Origin: an uncultured Eubacteriales bacterium
Lineage (GTDB): Bacteria; Bacillota; Clostridia; Oscillospirales; CAG-382
Assembly: GCA_900554405.1 (NCBI GenBank)
Contig: USHI01000033.1
Location: forward strand, 1 to 11,814
Direction of reading: 5' to 3'
DNA length: 11,814 nucleotides
Below are positions 6,421 through 11,814 of this stretch, one piece after another. Each line of letters opens with the position of its first letter. Position 1 is the stretch's first letter. A model generated the notes under the pieces. That model was not told the DNA's origin. It saw only the letters and a program-made list of their open reading frames with translations, and searched no databases. The position numbers were made by a program, and so were the translations under genes.

Positions 6421-7514
6421 AAAAGGCGTTCGTATTTGTGATTTCGGCGCTGATTTTTGCCGCCGTCGCCTCCGCACGCGCACTTGCTTACGAAAACCCT
6501 TTGGCGGAATCCATTGCCTCCGCCGCCGGTGCGGAGGAGATAACCGGCGAATATATCACCCCGGAGGAGGCGCGCGGCGAAAGAAGGATAAACGTTTATG
6601 AAAAGGTTATAAGCATTGTTTCGGATACGCTTTCGCAGCGCGGCGGCGGATTGCTTGCGCGGTACGGCGCTCTGCTCGGGCTGGTGGTGCTGTGCTGTGC
6701 CGTCAATGCCTTCAAGCCCGCATCCGGTGCGCTGGACAACGCGCTTTCGTTCGCATCCGTCACGGCGGTATCGCTTTCGGCATTTATGGCGATCGAGGAT
6801 CTTGTCGCAGTCGTCACCGCCTATCTTACGACGCTCACCGCCGCAGTAAGCTCGCTGTTGCCCGCAACGGCGGCGCTTTATATCATGGGCGGAAACCCTT
6901 CCGCGGGCGCCGCCTCCGCAAACGCGCTGGCGCTGTTTCTTTCGGCGGTGAACGCGATATGCAGCGGTGTGCTGCTGCCCGTGATGCGCGTTTCCTTTGC
7001 TCTTTGCCTTGCCGGCGCCTGCCCGGGCGGGGTGAATCTTTCCTCGGCGGTGAACCTTGTAAAAAACACGCTGACAAGCATAACCGCCTTTGTCTTTACG
7101 CTGCTCGGCTTTACGCTGTGGATACAGACTACCGTCGCCGCCGCAACAGATAACTATCTTTCGCGCTCGGTGCGGTTTGCCTCGGGCGTGCTGATACCGG
7201 TTATCGGCAATTCGCTGGGCGAAGCCTCGCGCAGCTTTGCCGCTGCGGTGGGGGTTGTCAGGGGTTCCGTCGGGCTGTGCGGAACGGTGATAATGCTTTC
7301 CGCCGTTATCCCGCCAATGCTTTTTGCGGTGTTGAACAAGCTGCTGATGCTTGCCGTTTCGATAATCTCCAGGGCGCTCGGGTGCGAACGCGAAAGCCGC
7401 TTGCTTTATGATGTCGGCAGTCTTACCGGGGTTCTTATGGCGCTGACGATCGGGGCGGGGGTCGTATCCGTGCTCGGCATGGCGATGTTCCTGAAAATCG
7501 GGGTGACTGCATGA
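6417..7514 (+). CDS. spoIIIAE: Stage III sporulation protein AE
   Basis: A 365-residue polytopic membrane protein, somewhat shorter than the 399 residues of Bacillus. A signal peptide (MKKAFVFVISALIFAAVASA, with ALA at 22-24) is followed by a short extracytoplasmic region and then about seven hydrophobic helices. Family signatures include MGGNPSAGAASANALALFLS, GVNLSSAVNLVKNTLTS and SVRFASGVLIPVIGNSLGEA. It is a large integral component of the SpoIIIA channel. The frame is open further upstream (from 6270), but that extension is arginine-rich and out of frame inside spoIIIAD. The ATG at 6417 gives the signal peptide and the ATGA coupling, so it is chosen. It also overlaps spoIIIAF by ATGA (7511-7514). 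Confidence 0.95.
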   Translation: MKKAFVFVISALIFAAVASARALAYENPLAESIASAAGAEEITGEYITPEEARGERRINVYEKVISIVSDTLSQRGGGLLARYGALLGLVVLCCAVNAFKPASGALDNALSFASVTAVSLSAFMAIEDLVAVVTAYLTTLTAAVSSLLPATAALYIMGGNPSAGAASANALALFLSAVNAICSGVLLPVMRVSFALCLAGACPGGVNLSSAVNLVKNTLTSITAFVFTLLGFTLWIQTTVAAATDNYLSRSVRFASGVLIPVIGNSLGEASRSFAAAVGVVRGSVGLCGTVIMLSAVIPPMLFAVLNKLLMLAVSIISRALGCERESRLLYDVGSLTGVLMALTIGAGVVSVLGMAMFLKIGVTA

Positions 7515-7939
7515 AGGGGTATTTCATAGCGCTGCTTGCCGCATCGATCTGCTCGGCAATATGCGTTTCGCTTGCCGGAGAGGGCTATGAAAAGTATATA
7601 AAATACGTTTGCGCGCTCGTCTGCGCGGTAATGCTTGTTTCGCCGCTGTGCGGGCTGGATATTTCCGCCGTGCTGCCCGGGGCGGAGCTTTCGGATACCG
7701 GTACGCCGGGCGAGCTTGCCGTTTATGAAAACCGGGCATCGGAATATATATCCGAAACGGTTTATTCCGAATACGGAATAAAACCGCTTGGTGTGAACAT
7801 AAAAATAGAGTGGGTCGGCGAATCGCCCACGGTAACGCATATTTCGCTCGCCCTGCCCGAAGGGAGCGGCAAAGCCGATGCCATACGGGAATATCTTGCC
7901 GCGGAATACGGCGGGGAGGTAGAGATAATCGGAAGCTAA
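7511..7939 (+). CDS. spoIIIAF: Stage III sporulation protein AF
   Basis: A 142-residue protein with two N-terminal membrane helices (about 4-22 and 31-48) joined by EGYEKYIKYVC, then an extracytoplasmic domain. That domain ends in EGSGKADAIREYLAAEYGGE, part of the ring-building fold seen in SpoIIIAF and SpoIIIAG. Bacillus SpoIIIAF is about 206 residues, so this is a compact clostridial form. It forms one of the stacked rings of the channel between mother cell and forespore. It starts in the spoIIIAE stop and ends on TAA at 7937-7939, overlapping by a few bases the upstream open frame of spoIIIAG. Confidence 0.92.
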   Translation: MKGYFIALLAASICSAICVSLAGEGYEKYIKYVCALVCAVMLVSPLCGLDISAVLPGAELSDTGTPGELAVYENRASEYISETVYSEYGIKPLGVNIKIEWVGESPTVTHISLALPEGSGKADAIREYLAAEYGGEVEIIGS

Positions 7940-7946
7940 GGAAAGC

Positions 7947-8429
7947 ATCGTAAAGAGAATAAAAAGGCTTGCCGCACACAAGGCGTTTTTTCCCGCCCTT
8001 GCGGGGCTGATCGCCGGTATCGTGCTGCTTTTGTGGCCGTCGGAAAGCGCCCCGGAGGCGCAGCATACGGTGCAGGCGGACCCGACGGGCGATTACTGCG
8101 CGCTGCTGGAAGCAAAGGCGGAATCGCTTATCGGTATGCTGGACGGGGTGAAGGAATGCCGCGTGGTGATAACGCTTGCAAAGGGGTATGAATATGTATA
8201 TGCCTCCGATCAGCGCGCCCGCGGGAGCGGCGACTCGCGCGAGGTGGAAAAGACCTATGTGCTTGCCGCGGAGTCAAATCCCGTGCTTCTGAGGGAAACG
8301 CCGCCGGTCGTTGCGGGGGTCGCGGTGGTATGCCGCGGCGCTTCCTATGAAACGCAGTACCGGATAATCGAGCTTATGTGCGCGCTTTTCGATATCGGCA
8401 GCAACCGCATAAGCGTTCAGACAGGTTAA
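7947..8429 (+). CDS. spoIIIAG: Stage III sporulation protein AG, probably from a non-standard start codon
   Basis: The frame ending at TAA 8427-8429 encodes a membrane segment (KRLAAHKAFFPALAGLIAGI then VLLLW) and a ring-building domain with GVKECRVVITLAKGYEYVYA and PPVVAGVAVVCRGA, ending HRISV-like in NRISVQTG. SpoIIIAG forms the large ring of the SpoIIIA channel in the intermembrane space. The start is the problem: from the in-frame stop at 7926-7928 to GTG 8022 there is no ATG, GTG or TTG. Starting at 8022 would delete the membrane anchor. The best site is ATC at 7947, 4 bases after AAGGA (7938-7942); it gives the basic N terminus KRIKR expected of the family and 160 residues. The exact start is inferred. 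Confidence 0.85.
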   Translation: MVKRIKRLAAHKAFFPALAGLIAGIVLLLWPSESAPEAQHTVQADPTGDYCALLEAKAESLIGMLDGVKECRVVITLAKGYEYVYASDQRARGSGDSREVEKTYVLAAESNPVLLRETPPVVAGVAVVCRGASYETQYRIIELMCALFDIGSNRISVQTG

Positions 8430-8450
8430 TCATTTGTTGGAGGTAGCATA

Positions 8451-9071
8451 ATGAACATCAACATCAGAGAAAAGGTAAAAAGCATTCGTGAAAAGCTCCG
8501 CGAGACCGATTGGAAAAAGCTTGTCGGCACAAAGGCGTTCATAACCGTCGGCTGTATCGTCGTTATTTGTGTCGCCGTGCTCGTGAGCACGCTTATCGGC
8601 AAAAGGAACGGCGAAACGCCCGCCGGCGAGGATGGCAACAAGGTGCTCGGAAACACGCTGCTTGTGGATGCCGAAAGCAAAAAGCCGGATACCGCTGCGG
8701 GCGATGAATCGGCAGCGGAGGAGGATTTCTTCGCAATGGCAATAATCAACCGCACGCAGGTTCGCGATTCGGCGCTCGAGGTGCTGCGCGAGATAGCATC
8801 AAACCCCGAAACGCTTCCCGATGCAAAGGAAAAGGCGCTTTCCTCGATCGCACAGGTCGCGGATGATATGTCTGCGGAGGCGAACATAGAAACGCTTGTG
8901 AAATCAAAGGGGATCGGCGAATGTGTCGCCGTGATAAGCGGCAGCAACTGCTCTGTTATAGTAAACAAAAGCGGTCTTACCGATTCGGAGGTCACGCAGA
9001 TAACCGATATCGTGTGCGAAACCACCGGGTTTTCGGTACCTTCGATAACCGTTATCGAGGCGCAGAAATAA
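8451..9071 (+). CDS. spoIIIAH: Stage III sporulation protein AH
   Basis: A 206-residue protein: a basic cytoplasmic tail (1-28), one membrane helix (about 29-50), a low-complexity acidic linker (51-90) and a ring-building domain (about 92-206). The domain starts FFAMAIINRTQVRDSALEVL and includes VKSKGIGECVAVI. This is the SpoIIIAH layout; in Bacillus (218 residues) it pairs across the intermembrane space with forespore SpoIIQ and anchors the channel. It has its own strong SD (TTGGAGGT, 8437-8444) 21 bases after spoIIIAG. It is the last gene of the operon, followed at once by a hairpin terminator. Confidence 0.96.
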   Translation: MNINIREKVKSIREKLRETDWKKLVGTKAFITVGCIVVICVAVLVSTLIGKRNGETPAGEDGNKVLGNTLLVDAESKKPDTAAGDESAAEEDFFAMAIINRTQVRDSALEVLREIASNPETLPDAKEKALSSIAQVADDMSAEANIETLVKSKGIGECVAVISGSNCSVIVNKSGLTDSEVTQITDIVCETTGFSVPSITVIEAQK

Positions 9072-9116
9072 AAAAACAAGGCAGGGGCATAAAAGCTCCT
9101 GCCTTGCGGCTTTAAT
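9070..9116. terminator. Bidirectional terminator between spoIIIAH and the response regulator gene
   Basis: A 12-bp stem with one G-T pair (9077-9088 with 9095-9106) and an ATAAAA loop. On the minus strand it is followed by TTTTTT, a classic terminator for the regulator gene. On the plus strand the tail is weaker (CGGCTTTAATT). It separates two convergent transcripts. Confidence 0.85.
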
Positions 9117-9126
9117 TGCGGTATGA

Positions 9127-9819
9127 TCAGTTTTCGCCGGAAACTTCGAACTTGTAGCCGACACCCCAGATGGTTTTGAGGTTCCATGCGGTGGAAGCAC
9201 CCTCGAGCTTTTCGCGCAGACGCTTGATGTGAACGTCGACCGTGCGGCTGTCGCCGAGGTAATCAAAGCCCCAGACCTTGTCGAGAAGCTGGTCTCTGGT
9301 GAAAACGTGGTTGTAGTTGGAAGCGAGGAAATATATGAGCTCGAGCTCCTTCGGGGGCACATCGACTATCTTGCCCTTGACGCGAAGCTCGTATTTCTGA
9401 AGCGAGATTTCGAGATTGTCGAACTTGATAAGCTCGCCATCGGAGGTGTCGTGCTTCGCATAGCGGCGGAGAACCGCCTTGACGCGGGCAAATACTTCCT
9501 TCATGTCGAGCGGCTTGACAATGTAATCGTCGGCGCCGAGCTCCAGGCCGAGAACCTTATCAAAGGTTTCGCCCTTCGCGGAGATCATAATGACCGGCTT
9601 GGAGGAATGGTCGCGTATTTCGCGGCAGATCTGAAGGCCGTCCTTCCTGGGGAGCATTACGTCGAGCAGGACGAGATCCGGCTCGTACATTTTGAAGGTG
9701 GTAAGACCCTCCTGCCCGTCGGCTGCGGTCTTTACCTCGTAGCCCTCTTTTTCGAGGTACATTTTGAGAAGATCGGTGATGTTGGGATCATCGTCAATGA
9801 CAAGGATTTTGGTCAGCAT
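9127..9819 (-). CDS. OmpR/PhoB-family response regulator
   Basis: A 230-residue transcription regulator. The receiver domain (1-~118) has the acidic pair Asp9-Asp10, the phosphoacceptor Asp53 in LVLLDVMLP, Ser80 in MISAKGE and Lys102 in YIVKPL. The C-terminal winged helix (~130-228) carries LTPKE-like VPPKELELIYFL, FTRDQLLDKVWGFDY, then SRTVDVHIKRLREKLE and IWGVGYKFE. All residues needed for phosphorylation-dependent DNA binding are present. It resembles the WalR/PhoP/ResD group, but the exact orthologue cannot be named. No histidine kinase is adjacent, since downstream lies a terminator and a convergent operon, so the partner must be encoded elsewhere. The start is ATG 9817-9819, with SD AAAGGAG at good spacing. 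Confidence 0.93.
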   Translation of the reverse strand: MLTKILVIDDDPNITDLLKMYLEKEGYEVKTAADGQEGLTTFKMYEPDLVLLDVMLPRKDGLQICREIRDHSSKPVIMISAKGETFDKVLGLELGADDYIVKPLDMKEVFARVKAVLRRYAKHDTSDGELIKFDNLEISLQKYELRVKGKIVDVPPKELELIYFLASNYNHVFTRDQLLDKVWGFDYLGDSRTVDVHIKRLREKLEGASTAWNLKTIWGVGYKFEVSGEN

Positions 9820-9900
9820 TTTAAGACTCCTTTCGTTTGAGGCGAAAAAACGGTGCGTTCTTTGCCTTCACAATCATTTTTCGGTATCAGTATACAACGT

Positions 9901-9922
9901 TACCTTAAAAATACCATAAAAA
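9901..9922. repeat. Tandem 11-bp direct repeat over the regulator promoter (candidate operator)
   Basis: TACCTTAAAAA (9901-9911) is followed directly by TACCATAAAAA (9912-9922), 10 of 11 bases identical. One copy per helical turn is how OmpR/PhoB-family dimers bind head to tail. The pair covers the -10 element of the response regulator promoter. Autoregulation is inferred, not shown. Confidence 0.5.
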
Positions 9923-9936
9923 GTCTCCATTGTCAA
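9908..9936 (-). promoter_or_regulatory. Sigma-A promoter of the response regulator gene
   Basis: On the minus strand TTGACA (9931-9936, perfect), a 17-base spacer and TATTTT (9908-9913, 4/6) with TGG before it, an extended -10. The predicted leader is about 80 bases and also contains a possible second -10 (TATACT) without a good -35. Confidence 0.75.
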
Positions 9937-10006
9937 TAGTAATTTTTGTCGCGGTGATATTTTTGTTAAAAAAAGCGCCGGGGCAAATGTTACGGGAAAT
10001 TATATA

Positions 10007-10035
10007 TTGCATATGCGCGCCCCGCATGGTATAAT
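10007..10035 (+). promoter_or_regulatory. Extended -10 promoter of ychF
   Basis: A perfect TATAAT (10030-10035) is preceded by TGG (extended -10), with a weak TTGCAT (10007-10012) at 17 bases. The -10 lies inside a 12-base perfect palindrome, GTATAATTATAC (10029-10040). The predicted start is near 10042, giving a leader of about 50 bases. Confidence 0.75.
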
Positions 10036-10059
10036 TATACGATATATTATAAAAAGGAA

Positions 10060-10079
10060 GTCGGGCTTTTTTGCCCGGC
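10060..10079 (+). other. Leader hairpin of ychF with a U6 loop
   Basis: GTCGGGC (10060-10066) pairs with GCCCGGC (10073-10079) over seven base pairs, including one G-T, around a TTTTTT loop. It sits between the promoter and the SD AGGGA (10080-10084), with another SD-like AAGGA just before the stem. No U tract follows, so it is not an intrinsic terminator. It could affect initiation or mRNA stability. Confidence 0.6.
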
Positions 10080-10092
10080 AGGGATATTTTCC

Positions 10093-11187
10093 ATGAAATT
10101 AGGTATTGTAGGACTGCCCAACGTGGGCAAAAGCACGCTTTTCAATGCACTTACGAAGGCGGGCGCCGAAAGCGCGAATTATGCCTTCTGCACCATCGAT
10201 CCGAATGTCGGTGTTGTTCCGGTTCCGGATGAACGTCTCGACCGCCTTGCGGAGCTTTACCACCCGAAGAAGGTCACCCATGCGACGGTCGAATTTGTCG
10301 ATATCGCCGGGCTGGTAAAGGGCGCATCCCACGGGGAGGGGCTCGGCAATAAGTTTCTTTCGCATATCCGCGAGGTGGATGCCATCGTTCATGTCGTGCG
10401 GTGCTTCGGCGGAAGCAGGATAATCCATGTGGAGGATTCGGTGGACCCTGCGCGCGATGTCGATACCATAAACACCGAACTGATGCTTTCGGATATGGAA
10501 ATGCTCGAACGGCAGATCGACAGGCTCACAAAGCAGGGCAAGGGCGATAAATCGGCGCTTGCCGATGCCGAAACGCTCAAAAGGGTCTATGCCGAGCTTT
10601 CACGCGGGGTGCCCGCAAGGAATATTCCGCTCGAAAAGGAGGAATCCGAGCTTTTGGCAACGGTGCCGCTGCTTTCCGGCAAGCCGGTGATATACTGTGC
10701 CAACATTGCGGAGGAGGAGCTGGCGCGCCCGCTTGAAGAAAACCCCTATTATGTCGCGCTGAGCAAGGCGGTAGAGGGCGAAAACGCCGAGATTATCGCC
10801 GTTTGTGCCGAAACCGAAGCCGAGCTGGGCGAGCTGGACGAGGAGGAACAGAAGGCATACCTTGCCGATATCGGCGTTTCCGAAACCGGGCTTGCAAAGC
10901 TGATAAAGGCATCCTATTCGCTGCTCGGGCTGATATCCTTCCTCACCGCGGGCGAACCGGAAGTCCGCGCCTGGACAATAAAGCGCGGCACGAAAGCCCC
11001 CGGAGCGGCGGGCAAAATCCACACCGATTTCGAACGCGGCTTTATCCGCGCCGAAGTAGTGCCCTATGAGGCGCTTATCGAAAAAGGCTCGCTTGCCGCC
11101 TGCAAGGAAGCGGGGCTTGTCCGCAGCGAAGGCAAGGATTACGTCATGAACGACGGCGATGTCGTTCTCTTCCGCTTTAATGTCTGA
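10093..11187 (+). CDS. ychF: Ribosome-binding ATPase YchF (Obg family)
   Basis: A 364-residue cytoplasmic P-loop NTPase, close to the usual 363-366. The G1 loop is GLPNVGKST at 7-15, the conserved CTIDPNVG lies at 33-40, and G3 is DIAG at 70-73, followed by LVKGASHGEGLGN. The base-recognition site reads CANIAEEE rather than NKxD, the change that gives YchF its preference for ATP over GTP. A coiled middle region (about 130-180) and the C-terminal TGS-type domain with FLTAGEPEVRAWTIKRGTKA, IHTDFERGFIRAEVV and MNDGDVVLFRFNV complete the protein. YchF binds 70S ribosomes and is linked to stress and redox responses. It starts at ATG 10093 with SD AGGGA. No terminator is visible before the next gene. 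Confidence 0.97.
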   Translation: MKLGIVGLPNVGKSTLFNALTKAGAESANYAFCTIDPNVGVVPVPDERLDRLAELYHPKKVTHATVEFVDIAGLVKGASHGEGLGNKFLSHIREVDAIVHVVRCFGGSRIIHVEDSVDPARDVDTINTELMLSDMEMLERQIDRLTKQGKGDKSALADAETLKRVYAELSRGVPARNIPLEKEESELLATVPLLSGKPVIYCANIAEEELARPLEENPYYVALSKAVEGENAEIIAVCAETEAELGELDEEEQKAYLADIGVSETGLAKLIKASYSLLGLISFLTAGEPEVRAWTIKRGTKAPGAAGKIHTDFERGFIRAEVVPYEALIEKGSLAACKEAGLVRSEGKDYVMNDGDVVLFRFNV

Positions 11188-11245
11188 TATTCTTTTGTGC
11201 ATATATAACTCCCGCTTGTAAAAACAAAAACAAAGGAGCAAAATC

Positions 11246-11814
11246 ATGAAAAAGTGTCTTTCGGCTGTTATTGCGCTCTTGCTGCTGCTTTCGCTTGCTC
11301 TTGCCGGCGTTTCCGCCGCGGGCGGCACGGAAAGCATTTCCGTCACCGGGTTCAACACCACCCGCCCGGCGGACAGCATTATAATCTTTACATCCTCCGG
11401 CGAAACTACCGGCACCAATCAATGGGGCGTGGAAGCTGTCGTCGGAAGCGACGGGCGTATCATATCCGTCGGCGGCAACGACAATACCGTCCCGGAGGGC
11501 GGGTTTGTCATATCCGGCCACGGCAGCGGCGCGGACTGGATCCGTGCAAACTGCCGCACGGGGCGCTATGCCCGCGCGGTGGAAGGTGCATCGATGCTTT
11601 TTGTGAGTGATGAACCGGTTTCGCCCTTCTATTCCTTCACCCTGAAGATCGACGGTGTCAACCGCGCCCCGGGCGACGGCGAAATTACCGTTTTCGACAG
11701 CCGTTACGGCAAGCCCAACACCGGTGAGGTGTTAAAAGAGGGCATGGTAATTGCCATTGAGCCTATGGTCAACCAGGGGACGCACCGTGTGTATGAATTG
11801 GATGATGATTGGAC
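11246..11814 (+). CDS. Secreted protein, 3' part replaced by a methionine aminopeptidase-like segment (partial, probably chimeric)
   Basis: The start is ATG 11246 with a strong SD (AAAGGAG, about 11233-11239). Residues 1-25 form a signal peptide (MKKCLSAVIALLLLLSLALA, then GVSA cleavage), with no lipobox. Residues 26-153 are an extracytoplasmic region with TGFNTTRPADSIIIF, TTGTNQWG, PEGGFVISGHGSG and a second IIxF-like unit EITVFDSRYG. This reminds me of the N-terminal parts of clostridial secreted glycosyl-hydrolase or phosphodiester-glycosidase proteins, but I am not sure. From Tyr154 onwards the frame continues uninterrupted as a methionine aminopeptidase C terminus, which does not belong with a signal peptide. 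The frame runs off the window after 189 codons. A true secreted fusion is possible but unlikely. Confidence 0.75.
   Translation, partial: MKKCLSAVIALLLLLSLALAGVSAAGGTESISVTGFNTTRPADSIIIFTSSGETTGTNQWGVEAVVGSDGRIISVGGNDNTVPEGGFVISGHGSGADWIRANCRTGRYARAVEGASMLFVSDEPVSPFYSFTLKIDGVNRAPGDGEITVFDSRYGKPNTGEVLKEGMVIAIEPMVNQGTHRVYELDDDW
11705..11814 (+). other. map: Methionine aminopeptidase C-terminal segment joined in frame
   Basis: The residues YGKPNTGEVLKEGMVIAIEP, then MVNQGTHRVYELDDDW, match the conserved end of type I methionine aminopeptidase: a YGKP-N-x-G loop, LKxGMVxAIEPMVN with the metal-ligand Glu, and a DxWT strand cut by the window end. The His and Asp metal ligands that precede it in a real enzyme are missing, because they are replaced by the secreted protein. 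By hand count 43 of the last 89 bases (11726-11814) are G or C, against 55 of the 89 bases just before. TTA, TTG and GTA codons appear, unlike the neighbouring genes. Confidence 0.82.

Noticed and set aside
8022..8429. GTG 8022 as the spoIIIAG start
   Set aside because: It has no SD and removes most of the conserved membrane helix; kept only as an alternative in the finding.
9961..9975. TTGTTAA in the ychF upstream region as a Rex-type operator
   Set aside because: Only one half-site is present; the matching TTAACAA arm is missing.
1..11814. CRISPR arrays, tRNA or rRNA genes, insertion sequences, phage or defence genes
   Set aside because: No regularly spaced repeats, no cloverleaf or rRNA-like sequence, no transposase or integrase motifs were seen on either strand.

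Overview
The window looks like a moderately GC-rich, endospore-forming member of the Clostridia (Firmicutes), probably an uncultured gut-type lineage. The evidence is a complete spoIIIAA-AH operon, a spoVB homologue, an FMN-riboswitch-controlled RibU, near-consensus sigma-A promoters and strong Shine-Dalgarno (SD) sites. This placement is inferred from gene content and style, not from a search.

Layout. (1) 1-1282 (+): the end of thioredoxin reductase (trxB), then an ATGA-coupled uncharacterised protein with one N-terminal membrane anchor and a probable beta-propeller. (2) 1283-2797 (-): a metallo-beta-lactamase-fold hydrolase and the riboflavin ECF transporter S component RibU. RibU is preceded by a complete FMN aptamer and an intrinsic terminator, under a TTGACA/TATCAT promoter. 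(3) 2854-9106 (+): spoVB followed by spoIIIAA-AB-AC-AD-AE-AF-AG-AH. Most junctions are 4-bp ATGA overlaps, so this is one translationally coupled operon, ended by a bidirectional hairpin. It encodes a lipid-linked precursor flippase-like protein and the mother-cell half of the SpoIIIA-SpoIIQ channel. (4) 9127-9936 (-): an OmpR/PhoB-type response regulator with no kinase in view. Its promoter carries a tandem 11-bp repeat. (5) 10027-11187 (+): the ychF ATPase with an extended -10 promoter and a leader hairpin. (6) 11246-end (+): a signal-peptide protein cut by the window edge.

Most of the window is ordinary core genome, and I see no new defence, mobile or biosynthetic system. The most notable anomaly is the last ~110 bases. 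The secreted protein changes in frame, at a YGKPNTG motif, into an unmistakable methionine aminopeptidase C-terminal segment, with a drop in GC and a change in codon use. The simplest reading is a chimeric assembly junction (or a recombination at a shared short sequence) rather than a functional fusion. Smaller points are spoIIIAG, which lacks a usable ATG/GTG/TTG start before its membrane segment, a divergent Walker A motif in SpoIIIAA, and two candidate operators (an inverted repeat at 1940-1963 and tandem repeats at 9901-9922).

The only gene-free stretch over 300 bases is 2600-2936. It is filled by the riboswitch, its terminator and two divergent promoters.
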